The notes below the pieces were generated by a model that was not told the DNA's origin, searched no databases, and saw nothing but the letters and a program-made list of their open reading frames with translations. The translations under genes and the position numbers were made by a program. A stretch of DNA of 64,000 nt from Halioglobus sp. (GTDB lineage: Bacteria > Pseudomonadota > Gammaproteobacteria > Pseudomonadales > Halieaceae): assembly GCA_020443425.1 (NCBI GenBank), contig JAGRIE010000013.1:39583-103582 (forward strand), read 5' to 3'. Shown piece after piece: positions 37,058 through 45,166 of the stretch. The stretch's first letter is position 1, and each line of letters begins with the position of its first letter.

Positions 37058-38437
37058 ATGGTGACGCCCGGGTACGATGAGACACTGCTGCAGCAGCTGC
37101 GCGAGTTGCTGGGCGACGGCGGGTTGCGCATCGAACACGACGAGGTGTTGCCCGACGTCATCCTGCGACCACAGACCACCGAGCAGGTCGCGGGGGTGCT
37201 TCGCCTGTGCTCCGCCGCCGCGCAGCCGCTGGTGCCGCTGGGCGGCAGGACGGGCCTCGCCAACGGCCATGTCCAGACCTGCGGCGAGTTCGGGCTGTCG
37301 CTGGAGCGTATGACGGCGATCGAGGAAATCGATACCCACAACCGCACGCTGACCGTGCAGGCCGGCTGCATCCTGCAGGTGGCGGTCGAGGCGGTCGCTG
37401 AAAAGGGCCTGTTGCTGCCGCTGGATTTCGGTGCCCGCGGGTCGGCGACGCTGGGCGGGATTGCCGCGACCAATGCCGGCGGCAACCGGGTGATCCGCTA
37501 CGGAATGGCGCGCGATGTAATCCTGGGGCTGGAGGTGGTGCTGGCGGACGGCACGGTGGTCACCAGTCTCAACAAAATGCTCAAGAACAATACCGGCTAC
37601 GATATCAAGCAGTGGTTTATCGGCGCCGAGGGGACTCTGGGCGTGATCACCCGGCTGGTGTTGCGCCTGCGTCCCCTCCCGCGCAGCGAGAATACGGCGC
37701 TGTTGGCTGTCGACAGTTTCGAGGCGCTGATCGGCCTGCTGCACTGGATGGATGAGCGCTCGGCTGGCACACTCTCCGGCTTCGAGGTGATGTGGCCGGA
37801 GTTCTACCAGTACATCACCCGTGAGGGCAGCCTGCACCGGCCGCCGCTGCCGCACGGCAGTGCGTTTTATGTGCTGGTGGAGACGCTCGGCTCTGAGCCC
37901 GAACTGGATGGAGAGCGCTTTGAGACTGTGCTCGGCGAGGCGATGGAGGCCGGCCTGGTCGCCGATGCGGTGCTGGCCCATTCGCAATCCGAGCGCAATG
38001 CGCTGTGGGAAATTCGCGATGATGTGCTGGAGTTCTTCAAGCTGGGCCCTATCATCCCGTTTGATATCAGTGTCACACTGGATACTATGGAGGCGTTTGT
38101 CGAGCATATCCGCAGCGGTATGGCCGCGGTGCCGGAACCGGTGTGCATCGTCTTCGGCCACCTGGGCGACAGCAACCTGCACCTGATCCTCGGCACGAAA
38201 ACCGCAGCGGCATTTGACCACGAGGCCCTGGGTACGCTGGTCTATGAAACCGTGCAGCGGTATGGTGGCTCGGTGTCGGCGGAGCACGGTATCGGCCTGA
38301 GCAAGCGCGATCAACTGCACCGCAGTCGCAGTGCCGCGGAGCTGCAGTTGATGTGGGCGATGAAATCACAGCTGGACCCGAATAACATCCTTAACCCGAA
38401 CAAGATTTTTGCCGCGGAGACACCAGGGCGCGGCTGA
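37058..38437 (+). CDS. FAD-linked 2-hydroxyacid dehydrogenase (GlcD/D2HGDH type)
   Basis: A 459-residue flavoprotein of the vanillyl-alcohol-oxidase/GlcD family. It oxidises a D-2-hydroxy acid such as D-lactate, glycolate or D-2-hydroxyglutarate to the oxo acid. Visible parts are the FAD-binding PLVPLGGRTGLANG, the GSATLGGIAATNAGG loop, GAEGTLGVITRLVLRL, and the C-terminal metal/substrate residues FGHLGDSNLHL and SAEHGIG. There is no separate iron-sulfur partner (GlcF) beside it. GGAGGTG lies upstream. It is followed by a thiamin-diphosphate enzyme, suggesting that the oxo acid is used there; this is inference. Confidence 0.88.
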   Translation: MVTPGYDETLLQQLRELLGDGGLRIEHDEVLPDVILRPQTTEQVAGVLRLCSAAAQPLVPLGGRTGLANGHVQTCGEFGLSLERMTAIEEIDTHNRTLTVQAGCILQVAVEAVAEKGLLLPLDFGARGSATLGGIAATNAGGNRVIRYGMARDVILGLEVVLADGTVVTSLNKMLKNNTGYDIKQWFIGAEGTLGVITRLVLRLRPLPRSENTALLAVDSFEALIGLLHWMDERSAGTLSGFEVMWPEFYQYITREGSLHRPPLPHGSAFYVLVETLGSEPELDGERFETVLGEAMEAGLVADAVLAHSQSERNALWEIRDDVLEFFKLGPIIPFDISVTLDTMEAFVEHIRSGMAAVPEPVCIVFGHLGDSNLHLILGTKTAAAFDHEALGTLVYETVQRYGGSVSAEHGIGLSKRDQLHRSRSAAELQLMWAMKSQLDPNNILNPNKIFAAETPGRG

Positions 38438-38468
38438 ACCCCCTTTCACCACATTCGCGGAGAACTGC

Positions 38469-40028
38469 ATGAACGGCGCAGAGAGTTTACTGACCACCCT
38501 GATCAACAACGGCATCGATGTCTGCTTCACCAATCCCGGCACCTCCGAGATGCATTTTGTCGCAGCGCTGGACGAGGTGGAGGGCATGCGCTGTGTGCTG
38601 TGCCTGTTTGAAGGGGTGCTCAGCGGTGCGGCCGATGGCTATGCACGCATGGCGCGCAAGCCCGCGTCGACGCTGTTACACCTGGGCCCCGGGCTCGGCA
38701 ATGCGCTGGCCAATACGCACAACGCCAGGAAAGGCCATGTGCCGATTGTGAATATTGTCGGTGACCACGCCACCTATCACCTGCAGTTCGATGCGCCGCT
38801 GACCGCGGATATCGAGGGTATCGCCAGGCCTGTGTCACACTGGGTATACACCTCGCAAGCGCCCGCTGATATCGCCCGCGATGCCGCCGAGGCGGTGCGC
38901 CAGGCCGGTCACAGCAAGGTCGCGACGCTGATGTTGCCAGCGGATGTGTCCTGGGGTGACAACCCCAACGGTGCGGAGGCCGCTGTCGAGATCACGCCGC
39001 CAGCGCTGGTGCCTGCCAGCCGTATCGATGAGGCGGTCGCGAAACTCACCTCGGGCAAAAACTGTATGCTGATGATCGGCGGGCGCGAGGTCGATCAACA
39101 GCGCGGCCTGCTGTTGAGCCGTATCGGCAAGGCCTGCGGTGCCCGCGTCAGCACCGATACCTTTCCCACCCGACAGGCGCGCGGCGCAGGCACGGCGGTG
39201 CTGGAGCGGCTGCCGTATCTGGCGGAACTGGCGATAGATCACATCAAGGAGCTGGATCACCTGATCCTGGTCGGCGCAGCTGCCCCCGTATCCTTCTTCG
39301 CCTATCCCGGTGTGCCGAGCCAGATGGCCCCGCCGGGCTGCAAGGAATTCAGGCTCGCTGGCCCCGATGACGATATCGACCAGTGCCTGCTCGCCCTGCT
39401 GGAGCGGCTGGACGCCGACGACATCGAGGCGGAAGTACACCCGCTGTCGCTGCCGGAGCTGCCCTCGGGCAGCCTGGATGTCAACGCCGTGGCCCAGGCC
39501 GTCGCCCACTTCCTGCCGGAGCAGGCGGTGGTCGTTGACGAGGCGAACACCAGTGGCCTCGCGCTGGCACCGGTGACCGCCACAGCGAGAAGCCACGACT
39601 GGCTCAGCCTCACCGGTGGCAGCATCGGCTGGGGCCTGCCGGCCGCTGTCGGCGCGGCAATCGCCTGCCCCGAGCGCAAAGTCGTGAACCTGGAGGGCGA
39701 TGGCAGCGCGATGTACACCCTCCAGGCATTGTGGACGATGGCCCGGGAAAACCTCGATGTCACCGTGGTGATATTCAACAATCGCAAGTACAGCATACTG
39801 GAACTGGAGTTCGGGCGCACCGGCGCGCGCGGCGGCACTCCCGGTCCCAAGGCGGCCAGTATGCTGCGCATCGACGGTCCCGAGCTGGATTTTGTCGCGC
39901 TGGCCCGGGGGATGGGCGTGCGGGCGGAGCGGGCCACGACGGCGGAGGAATTCAACAGGCTGTTCGGTGACGCCATGGCGTCCAGGGGCCCGCGCCTGAT
40001 TGATGCGATTGTGCCTACACTGTTCTGA
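38469..40028 (+). CDS. Thiamin-diphosphate enzyme, acetolactate synthase large-subunit-like
   Basis: A 519-residue ThDP enzyme. The cofactor-activating Glu48 lies in LFEGVLSGAADGYARM, and the ThDP/Mg motif starts GDGSAMYTLQ (410 onward) and ends with FNN. Although similar to acetolactate synthase, it is shorter than IlvB (about 560-590) and has no small regulatory subunit gene beside it, so it may be a decarboxylase or carboligase such as a benzoylformate-decarboxylase relative. The start at 38469 has GGAG 6 bp upstream. The preceding hydroxyacid dehydrogenase, 31 bp away on the same strand, may supply its 2-oxo acid. Confidence 0.82.
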   Translation: MNGAESLLTTLINNGIDVCFTNPGTSEMHFVAALDEVEGMRCVLCLFEGVLSGAADGYARMARKPASTLLHLGPGLGNALANTHNARKGHVPIVNIVGDHATYHLQFDAPLTADIEGIARPVSHWVYTSQAPADIARDAAEAVRQAGHSKVATLMLPADVSWGDNPNGAEAAVEITPPALVPASRIDEAVAKLTSGKNCMLMIGGREVDQQRGLLLSRIGKACGARVSTDTFPTRQARGAGTAVLERLPYLAELAIDHIKELDHLILVGAAAPVSFFAYPGVPSQMAPPGCKEFRLAGPDDDIDQCLLALLERLDADDIEAEVHPLSLPELPSGSLDVNAVAQAVAHFLPEQAVVVDEANTSGLALAPVTATARSHDWLSLTGGSIGWGLPAAVGAAIACPERKVVNLEGDGSAMYTLQALWTMARENLDVTVVIFNNRKYSILELEFGRTGARGGTPGPKAASMLRIDGPELDFVALARGMGVRAERATTAEEFNRLFGDAMASRGPRLIDAIVPTLF

Positions 40029-40082
40029 GGCCAAGCCACACAGCTTGGTGCTATTTTCCATGCCGCGAAATCTTCTCGATGG

Positions 40083-40112
40083 AAAGAGCCTGCACATGGA
40101 TGTGCGCTTTTT
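40083..40112 (+). terminator. Candidate intrinsic terminator
   Basis: GCACA (40092-40096) pairs with TGTGC (40101-40105) around TGGA. An outer AAAGAGC (40083-40089) pairs with GCTTTTT (40106-40112), with one G-T pair and a two-base bulge. The run of five T ends the structure. It lies 55 bp after the ThDP enzyme and would separate it from the next gene. Confidence 0.55.
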
Positions 40113-40138
40113 GGCGTGCCCCGCCCGCAAGGTAATCA

Positions 40139-40157
40139 TGCAGGCTCCCGGCCTGCA
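40139..40157 (+). other. 7-bp stem-loop in the leader of the isopropylmalate dehydrogenase-like gene
   Basis: TGCAGGC (40139-40145) and GCCTGCA (40151-40157) pair perfectly around TCCCG. There is no T tract. It lies about 140 bp upstream of the start at 40300 and may be a protein-binding dyad or an RNA structure. Confidence 0.3.
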
Positions 40158-40299
40158 AAGGACAGTGATTTCAACCCCATCATCAGTAGCAACCTCAAAC
40201 CGGTGAAACTTGGGGTCATCTGCAGTAGAATGGCCGCCTTTTGCGGCCGGGATGCGCTGTTCCCGGCACTTCGTTGAATTGAATCCAGAGAACTAGAGT

Positions 40300-41409
40300 A
40301 TGAAGAATTACAAGATCGCCCTGCTGCCAGGAGATGGCATCGGCCCTGAAATCATGGCCGAAGCCGTGAAAATTTTCCGCCTGGTGGAAGAGCGCAACGA
40401 TGTCACATTTGAACTGATCGAAGCGGACTTCGGTGCCTCTGCGTATTTCAAGTGCGGCCATCCCTTCCCGGAGGAGACCAAGGCAATCTGCGACGCGGCC
40501 GATGCCATTATCAAGGGTCCGATCGGGCTGAGCCATGAAGAGTCGAAGAAAATCCCGGTCGATATGCAGCCCGAGCGGGGCGCGCTGCTGCCCATGCGTC
40601 GTCGTTACAATACCTTCGCCAATTTCCGCCCGGTTTTCCTGCCCAAGTCACTGGGGCATTTCTCGCCGCTGAAACCGGAGATTATCGGTGAGGGTATCGA
40701 TCTTATCATGGTGCGCGAACTGGTCGGCGGTCTTTACTTCGGTGAGAAGGAAGAGGGGGTCAACGAGCGCGGCCTGCGCTATGTGAAGGAAGTGCTGGAG
40801 TATGACGAGGAGCAGATCCGCAATATCCTGCACGAGGCCTTCCAGCTGAGTATGCGCCGTAAAAAAGTGCTGCATAACATCCACAAGAGCAATGTGCTGA
40901 AATCCAGCGTGCTGTGGAACGAGGTGTTGGCCGAGGTCGCCGTCGAGTATCCGGAGGTCGAGGTCAGGCACATACTGGTCGATGCCGCCGCCACCCTGCT
41001 GTGCCTCAACCCGGGGCAGTTTGATGTCATGGTGATGGAGAATATGTTCGGCGATATCCTCAGTGACCAGGGCGGCGGGATTCTCGGCTCGCTGGGCCTG
41101 ATGCCGTCTGAATGCAAGGGGCCGCAGAAGAGTTACTACGAGCCCTCGCACGGCTCCGCTCCCGACATCGCAGGGCAGAATATCGCCAACCCGTACTCGA
41201 TGATCGGCTCGGTTGCGATGATGCTGGAGAGCAGTTTTGGCATGGTGCAGGAGTCGAAGAATGTCTGGAGCGCGATGCAGAGTGTCTTTGCTGATGGCTA
41301 TTCGACAGCTGACCTGTCCAAGCCGGGCAGCGGTGTGAAGATGATCAAGACGGCAGAGTTCGGCGATAAAGTCGTTGCCGCGTTGAAGGCGATGCCAAAG
41401 GCAGGCTAG
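40300..41409 (+). CDS. Isocitrate/isopropylmalate dehydrogenase family enzyme (LeuB-like)
   Basis: A 369-residue decarboxylating dehydrogenase. The start has LLPGDGIGPEIM, the substrate arginines lie around PERGALLPMRRRYNTFANFR, and the metal-binding ENMFGDILSDQGGGILGSLG block is clear. Typical LeuB reads DEAA where this reads DQGG, so it is a divergent branch. It may act on 3-isopropylmalate or on 3-methylmalate, the step needed after citramalate synthase, whose gene lies 0.7 kb away. The choice between these is inference. It stands alone after a terminator-like structure. Confidence 0.87.
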   Translation: MKNYKIALLPGDGIGPEIMAEAVKIFRLVEERNDVTFELIEADFGASAYFKCGHPFPEETKAICDAADAIIKGPIGLSHEESKKIPVDMQPERGALLPMRRRYNTFANFRPVFLPKSLGHFSPLKPEIIGEGIDLIMVRELVGGLYFGEKEEGVNERGLRYVKEVLEYDEEQIRNILHEAFQLSMRRKKVLHNIHKSNVLKSSVLWNEVLAEVAVEYPEVEVRHILVDAAATLLCLNPGQFDVMVMENMFGDILSDQGGGILGSLGLMPSECKGPQKSYYEPSHGSAPDIAGQNIANPYSMIGSVAMMLESSFGMVQESKNVWSAMQSVFADGYSTADLSKPGSGVKMIKTAEFGDKVVAALKAMPKAG

Positions 41410-41429
41410 TCGCCGCTGCCTGAGCGTCG

Positions 41430-42074
41430 ATGAAAGCTCCCCGCGCTGCCCATTGGCTGGTAACGATCGCCCTGCTGCTGGCAGGGTTGGCCGGCTGTGG
41501 TGAGCGCGACCGATACGACGCGCTGCCGCACGATGCCGTGGTGCTGGCATTCGGGGATAGCGTCACCCACGGCGTCGGTGCCGGGGCGGGCGAGGATTAC
41601 CCCAGTCAACTGGCGGCCCTGACGGGACTGAGGGTGGTGAACGCGGGCGTCTCCGGCGACACTGCGCGCGCGGCCCGCAGTCGGCTGCAACCCCTGTTGG
41701 CGAGGGAACAACCGGATCTGGTGATTGTGGAGCTGGGCGGCAATGATTTCCTGCGCAAGACCAGCGAGCAACAGGTCAAGGCGTTCCTGGCGGACATCAT
41801 TGGCGCGGCCCGTGGCGCCGGTGCGCAGGTGGTGCTGGTGTCCGTGCCGCGCCTGTCCCTGCTGAGGGCGAGTGTAGGTGCGCTCAAGGATTCCGCGATT
41901 TATGCCGAGCTGGCGGCTGAGGAGGGTGTGATCCTGGTGCCGGATACCTTCTCGCAGATACTGTCTGACAGCGCCTTGCGCGCGGATGAAATCCATCCGA
42001 ACGCGCAGGGGTACCGGGTGCTGGCCGACAGTATCCACGCCGTGATGCTGGACAGCGGGCTGCTCATCAATTGA
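41430..42074 (+). CDS. SGNH/GDSL esterase lipoprotein (TesA-like)
   Basis: A 214-residue SGNH hydrolase. A lipoprotein signal ends in LAGLAGC (Cys23). Block I is FGDSVTHG with the nucleophile Ser44, block III is GGNDF, and block V is DEIHPN with the catalytic Asp/His pair. Such enzymes hydrolyse short acyl esters, thioesters or arylesters; here it would act in the periplasm facing the membrane. It starts 20 bp after the LeuB-like gene and is convergent with cimA. Confidence 0.9.
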   Translation: MKAPRAAHWLVTIALLLAGLAGCGERDRYDALPHDAVVLAFGDSVTHGVGAGAGEDYPSQLAALTGLRVVNAGVSGDTARAARSRLQPLLAREQPDLVIVELGGNDFLRKTSEQQVKAFLADIIGAARGAGAQVVLVSVPRLSLLRASVGALKDSAIYAELAAEEGVILVPDTFSQILSDSALRADEIHPNAQGYRVLADSIHAVMLDSGLLIN

Positions 42075-42103
42075 CGCGGCGGGGCGCGCAGCGCCCGCCG
42101 TCA

Positions 42104-43690
42104 TCAACCCTGGCTGTCTGCCACCAGCGCAGTCGTCGTGCTCGCCTGCGTTTGCCCGCGCTCGTGCAGCTGCAAATTCACGATGCGCAGGGTCGCGAGG
42201 ATACCGGCGAAGACCTGGTTGGAGTGTACGCCGCGGGTCTTGATCTCCTGGCCGTCGCAATCCCATGTGATGACACACTCGGTGAGCGCGTTGGTATGGC
42301 CACCGCGGGGAATGCGCACCTCGTAGTCCACCAGTGTCGGCAGCACGTAATGCCTGGAGGCCATCACTTCGTTCATGGCGTGAATAAAGGCGTCGAAGCC
42401 GCCGTTGCCGGAGCCGGTCGCGTGCTGGATGTCGCCGTCCACATCGACGCGAATACTGACGGTCGACTTCAGGTTCAGGCCGCTGGTCACCGAGCAGTTC
42501 AATAACTTGATGTGGTGGTAATTCTTGCTCTCCAGTACCTCGGAGATGATGAAGGGCAGGTCGTCAGCGGTGATCAACTCTTTGGAGTCGCCCAGTTTGA
42601 CGATTCTCGCCAGCACCTTTTTCTGGTTCTCCTCGGACAGGCTGAGGCCCAGCGCCTCCAGGTTCTTCGCCAGCGATGCGCGGCCGCTCATCTTGCCGAG
42701 GGCGTAGCTGCGGGTCCGTGAGAAGCGCTCGGGGCTGAGGCGGGTCTTGTAGAGGCCGCCTTTCTTGTCGCCGTCTGCGTGAATGCCGGCGGTCTGCGTG
42801 AACACATCGGCCCCGACGATGGGGGCGTTGGCCGGTACGCGTTTGCCGGAGAACGATTCCACCATGGCGCTGAGCTGCACCAGGTAGCTTTCATCAATCG
42901 ACAGCTCTACCCCCAGTTTGTCCCGCAGGACCACGCTCACTTCAGCCAGTGAGGCGTTGCCGGCGCGCTCGCCGAGACAGTTCACCGTACAGTGGACGGA
43001 GCTGACCCCGGCGCGCACCGCCGCCATCACATTGGCGGTGGCGAGCCCGTAATCGTTGTGCGGGTGGAAATCGAACTGCTGCCGGGGGTAGCGTGTGGTC
43101 ATATCGCTGAGGCTGTCAAACACCTCATCCGGTGACATCACCCCCAGTGTGTCGGGCAGCATGAAGTGCCGGATGCCGCAGTCCTTGAGCTGGTCCATCA
43201 TCGCGTAAACATAGTCCGGGCTGTTGCGGTAGCCGTTGGACCAGTCCTCGAGATACGCGTTCACCTGCAGGCCCTTCGCCAGTGCGTACTCTACCGTGGC
43301 CAGGATTTCAGCCACATGCTGTTCCAGCGTTTTTCCAAGTTGCTCGCGGCAGTGTTTCTCGCTGCCCTTGGTCAGCAGGTTGATGACGCGGCCGCCTGTC
43401 TGCAGGATCCAGTCCACGCTTTTGGTGTGATCGACAAATCCCAGCACCTCGATGCGGTCGCCGAGGCCCTGTTGCTGCGCCCAGGTGTTGATATTGCAGA
43501 CGGCGTCCATCTCACCTTTGGATACGCGCGCGGAGGCCACCTCGATGCGGTCTACCTTCAGCTGCTGCAACAAGGCCTTGGCCAGATTGACTTTTTCTTC
43601 GGGGGAAAAGGAGACGCCCTGGGTCTGTTCACCGTCGCGCAGGGTGGTGTCCATTAGCTGGATGTGTCGTGATGCGTTGTCCATAGTCAT
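42104..43690 (-). CDS. cimA: (R)-citramalate synthase, Leptospira CimA type
   Basis: A 528-residue enzyme of the isopropylmalate/homocitrate synthase family: catalytic TIM barrel (about 1-330; LRDGEQTQGVSFS, metal-binding HPHND) and a C-terminal LeuA-type regulatory domain ending around VITWDCDGQEIKTRGVHSNQ. Segments such as VASARVSKGEMD, LLTKGS, YLEDWSNG and GVFTQTAG-like ADVFTQTAGIHADGDKKG match the Leptospira citramalate synthase closely, from memory of that protein. It would condense pyruvate and acetyl-CoA, opening the threonine-independent route to isoleucine, with feedback control by the C-terminal domain. An ATG two codons later (43684) has a better-placed GGA and may be the real start. 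Confidence 0.85.
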   Translation of the reverse strand: MTMDNASRHIQLMDTTLRDGEQTQGVSFSPEEKVNLAKALLQQLKVDRIEVASARVSKGEMDAVCNINTWAQQQGLGDRIEVLGFVDHTKSVDWILQTGGRVINLLTKGSEKHCREQLGKTLEQHVAEILATVEYALAKGLQVNAYLEDWSNGYRNSPDYVYAMMDQLKDCGIRHFMLPDTLGVMSPDEVFDSLSDMTTRYPRQQFDFHPHNDYGLATANVMAAVRAGVSSVHCTVNCLGERAGNASLAEVSVVLRDKLGVELSIDESYLVQLSAMVESFSGKRVPANAPIVGADVFTQTAGIHADGDKKGGLYKTRLSPERFSRTRSYALGKMSGRASLAKNLEALGLSLSEENQKKVLARIVKLGDSKELITADDLPFIISEVLESKNYHHIKLLNCSVTSGLNLKSTVSIRVDVDGDIQHATGSGNGGFDAFIHAMNEVMASRHYVLPTLVDYEVRIPRGGHTNALTECVITWDCDGQEIKTRGVHSNQVFAGILATLRIVNLQLHERGQTQASTTTALVADSQG

Positions 43691-43725
43691 TCCGTCGATT
43701 GCCTGCTGCGTTGGCAGGAGTCAGC

Positions 43726-43770
43726 TCAAGCGAACCGGCGATTATCGCTTGATTGCCGGTTCTTGTACAA
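43726..43770 (-). promoter_or_regulatory. cimA promoter with two overlapping dyads
   Basis: On the minus strand TTGTAC (43770-43765) and GATAAT (43746-43741), 18 bp apart, form a plausible -35/-10 pair for cimA. Two 8-bp inverted repeats overlap it: GAACCGGC/GCCGGTTC (43732-43739 and 43755-43762) and TCAAGCGA/TCGCTTGA (43726-43733 and 43745-43752). They share bases, so as RNA hairpins they would exclude each other. As DNA they would be operators covering the -10. Confidence 0.5.
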
Positions 43771-43792
43771 TTTGGCCGCAGGGCGCCGCCCG

Positions 43793-43803
43793 CAGCTCAA
43801 GCG
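43793..43803. repeat. 11-bp direct repeat copy upstream of cimA
   Basis: CAGCTCAAGCG occurs at 43793-43803 and again at 43722-43732, 71 bp apart, which is close to seven helical turns. The second copy overlaps the dyads at the cimA promoter. The spacing would allow cooperative binding of one regulator on the same DNA face. Confidence 0.4.
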
Positions 43804-43806
43804 CCC

Positions 43807-43832
43807 GTGCGAACTCTGTTTGCGGTTCGCAC
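43807..43832 (-). terminator. Stem-loop at the dusC 3' end
   Basis: GTGCGAAC (43807-43814) and GTTCGCAC (43825-43832) form a perfect 8-bp stem with a 10-base loop. It begins at the dusC stop codon on the minus strand. No T tract follows, so termination without a factor is uncertain; it may mark the 3' end or protect it. Confidence 0.35.
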
Positions 43833-44812
43833 TAGGCTGCGCAGCGAGCCTGGCGGCCAACCGGCTGGTGGCGCTGCAATACCGCCCGGATGTCGTCCGG
43901 CGCCCGCAGGCGCTTCACCTGCTCGAACAGCGGCCCGGCCTGGGGAAAATACCCCCGCATATAGACCAGCCACTGTTTCAGCGGGTTGCCCGCGCAGTGC
44001 GCGTCATACTCTCGCAGCGTCATCTCGAAGAAGCGCAGCAGCAGCGGTGTGATGCCTTGCCAGCCAAGGGGCTCCACAGTGTCGCCGCAGTCGTCCGCCG
44101 CCGCGATCAGGCGCGGCAGGTCGGGCCGGCAGATCACGCCGCGACCCAGCATCAGGTCATCGCAGCCGGTGACGGCACGACAGCGCAGCGCGTCGTCGAC
44201 ACCCCAGATTTCACCGTTGGCGATGATCGGGAGTGAGACCCGCTGCCTCGCCTCAGCGATGAACTCCCAGTGCGCCGGCGGGCGGTAGCCCTCGCGCTTG
44301 GTGCGGGCGTGTACGGTAAGCTCGCTGGCACCGGCGGCCGCTATACCGTCCGCAATCTCCAGGAACAGTGTCTTGTCCTCGAACCCCAGCCGCGTTTTCA
44401 CTGTCACCGGGATGTGCGCCGGTACCGCTGCCCGGACTGCGGCGGTGATCTCGTGTACGCGCTGCGGTTCGCGCAGCAGGATGGCGCCGCCGTCGGAGCG
44501 GTTCACGGTTTTTGCCGGGCAGCCGAAGTTTAGGTCGATGCCGGGGGCGCCGAGCTCTGCGGCGCGCGCCGCATTCTCTGCCATTACCGCAGCCCGGCCT
44601 CCCAGCAGTTGCACATACACCGGCACTCCCGAGGGCGTGGTGCCGCCGCGCTCGAGTTCCGGGCACAGGCGGTGGAATACACGCGCTGGCAGCAGTCGTT
44701 CGGTGACGCGCACAAATTCAGTGACGCAGCGATCCACACCGCCCAGCGAGGTGAGCAGTTCACGCATGGTGTGATCGATAACGCCCTCCATCGGGGCGAG
44801 CATCAGGCGCAT
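43832..44812 (-). CDS. dusC: tRNA-dihydrouridine(16) synthase
   Basis: A 326-residue flavin enzyme that reduces uridine in the D-loop of tRNA. It has the family start MLAPMEGV, the FMN barrel, and the catalytic Cys98 in DLNFGCPAKTVN, followed by LTVHARTKREGY and PIIANGEIW. The C-terminal helical domain with REYDAHCAGNPLKQWLVYMRGYF matches DusC, which modifies position 16, rather than DusA or DusB. It is transcribed away from a long inverted-repeat element that fills its upstream region. Confidence 0.93.
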   Translation of the reverse strand: MRLMLAPMEGVIDHTMRELLTSLGGVDRCVTEFVRVTERLLPARVFHRLCPELERGGTTPSGVPVYVQLLGGRAAVMAENAARAAELGAPGIDLNFGCPAKTVNRSDGGAILLREPQRVHEITAAVRAAVPAHIPVTVKTRLGFEDKTLFLEIADGIAAAGASELTVHARTKREGYRPPAHWEFIAEARQRVSLPIIANGEIWGVDDALRCRAVTGCDDLMLGRGVICRPDLPRLIAAADDCGDTVEPLGWQGITPLLLRFFEMTLREYDAHCAGNPLKQWLVYMRGYFPQAGPLFEQVKRLRAPDDIRAVLQRHQPVGRQARCAA

Positions 44813-44942
44813 CTGGCAGTCCGGTCAATTTTCCTGGAGGTGGGCATTATACGTTTTAATGGTCGCCTGTTGCTGTGATAATTTGTATGGTGCTTGTCGT
44901 GGAATCGGGGCAGATGCGCCTGTGCTGTGCGGGGCAGGGGAC

Positions 44943-45133
44943 GTTCTGCGGGCGTGGCGGGGGCGCCTGTGGTCATAGGGCGCGCTCTGAGTTTTCCCGT
45001 GTTTTCGGGGCTTTCTGCGAGCACTGTCCGAGTCCCAAATTTTGCGAAGCAAAATTGGTCGAGTTGCGCAGCAGCCGAAAACACGGGAAAACTCACGCCC
45101 GTTCCACAGGCGCCCCCGCCACGCCCGCAGAAC
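44943..45133. repeat. 191-bp structured inverted-repeat element (MITE-like)
   Basis: The ends are perfect 30-bp inverted repeats (44943-44972 and 45104-45133). Inside are perfect 20-bp inverted repeats (44989-45008 and 45075-45094), a short CTGCG/CGCAG pair (45015-45019, 45067-45071), and a central palindrome AATTTTGC-GAA-GCAAAATT (45038-45056). GGGCG/CGCCC in the gaps between arms also pair. The whole element could fold into one long hairpin. It carries no gene, has no evident target duplication, and occupies the divergent space between dusC and a thioesterase gene. This is the layout of a non-autonomous mobile element or a large regulatory cruciform. Confidence 0.8.
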
Positions 45134-45166
45134 TGGCCACAGGGCACACCCACCAGGAGAACTGTT

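Noticed and set aside
36941-38320. 459-codon open frame opposite the FAD dehydrogenase
   Set aside because: The sense gene has all GlcD-family motifs and a GGAGG ribosome site.
38469-40028. Calling the ThDP enzyme IlvB (acetohydroxyacid synthase)
   Set aside because: It is shorter than IlvB and no small-subunit gene is nearby; similarity alone does not settle the reaction.
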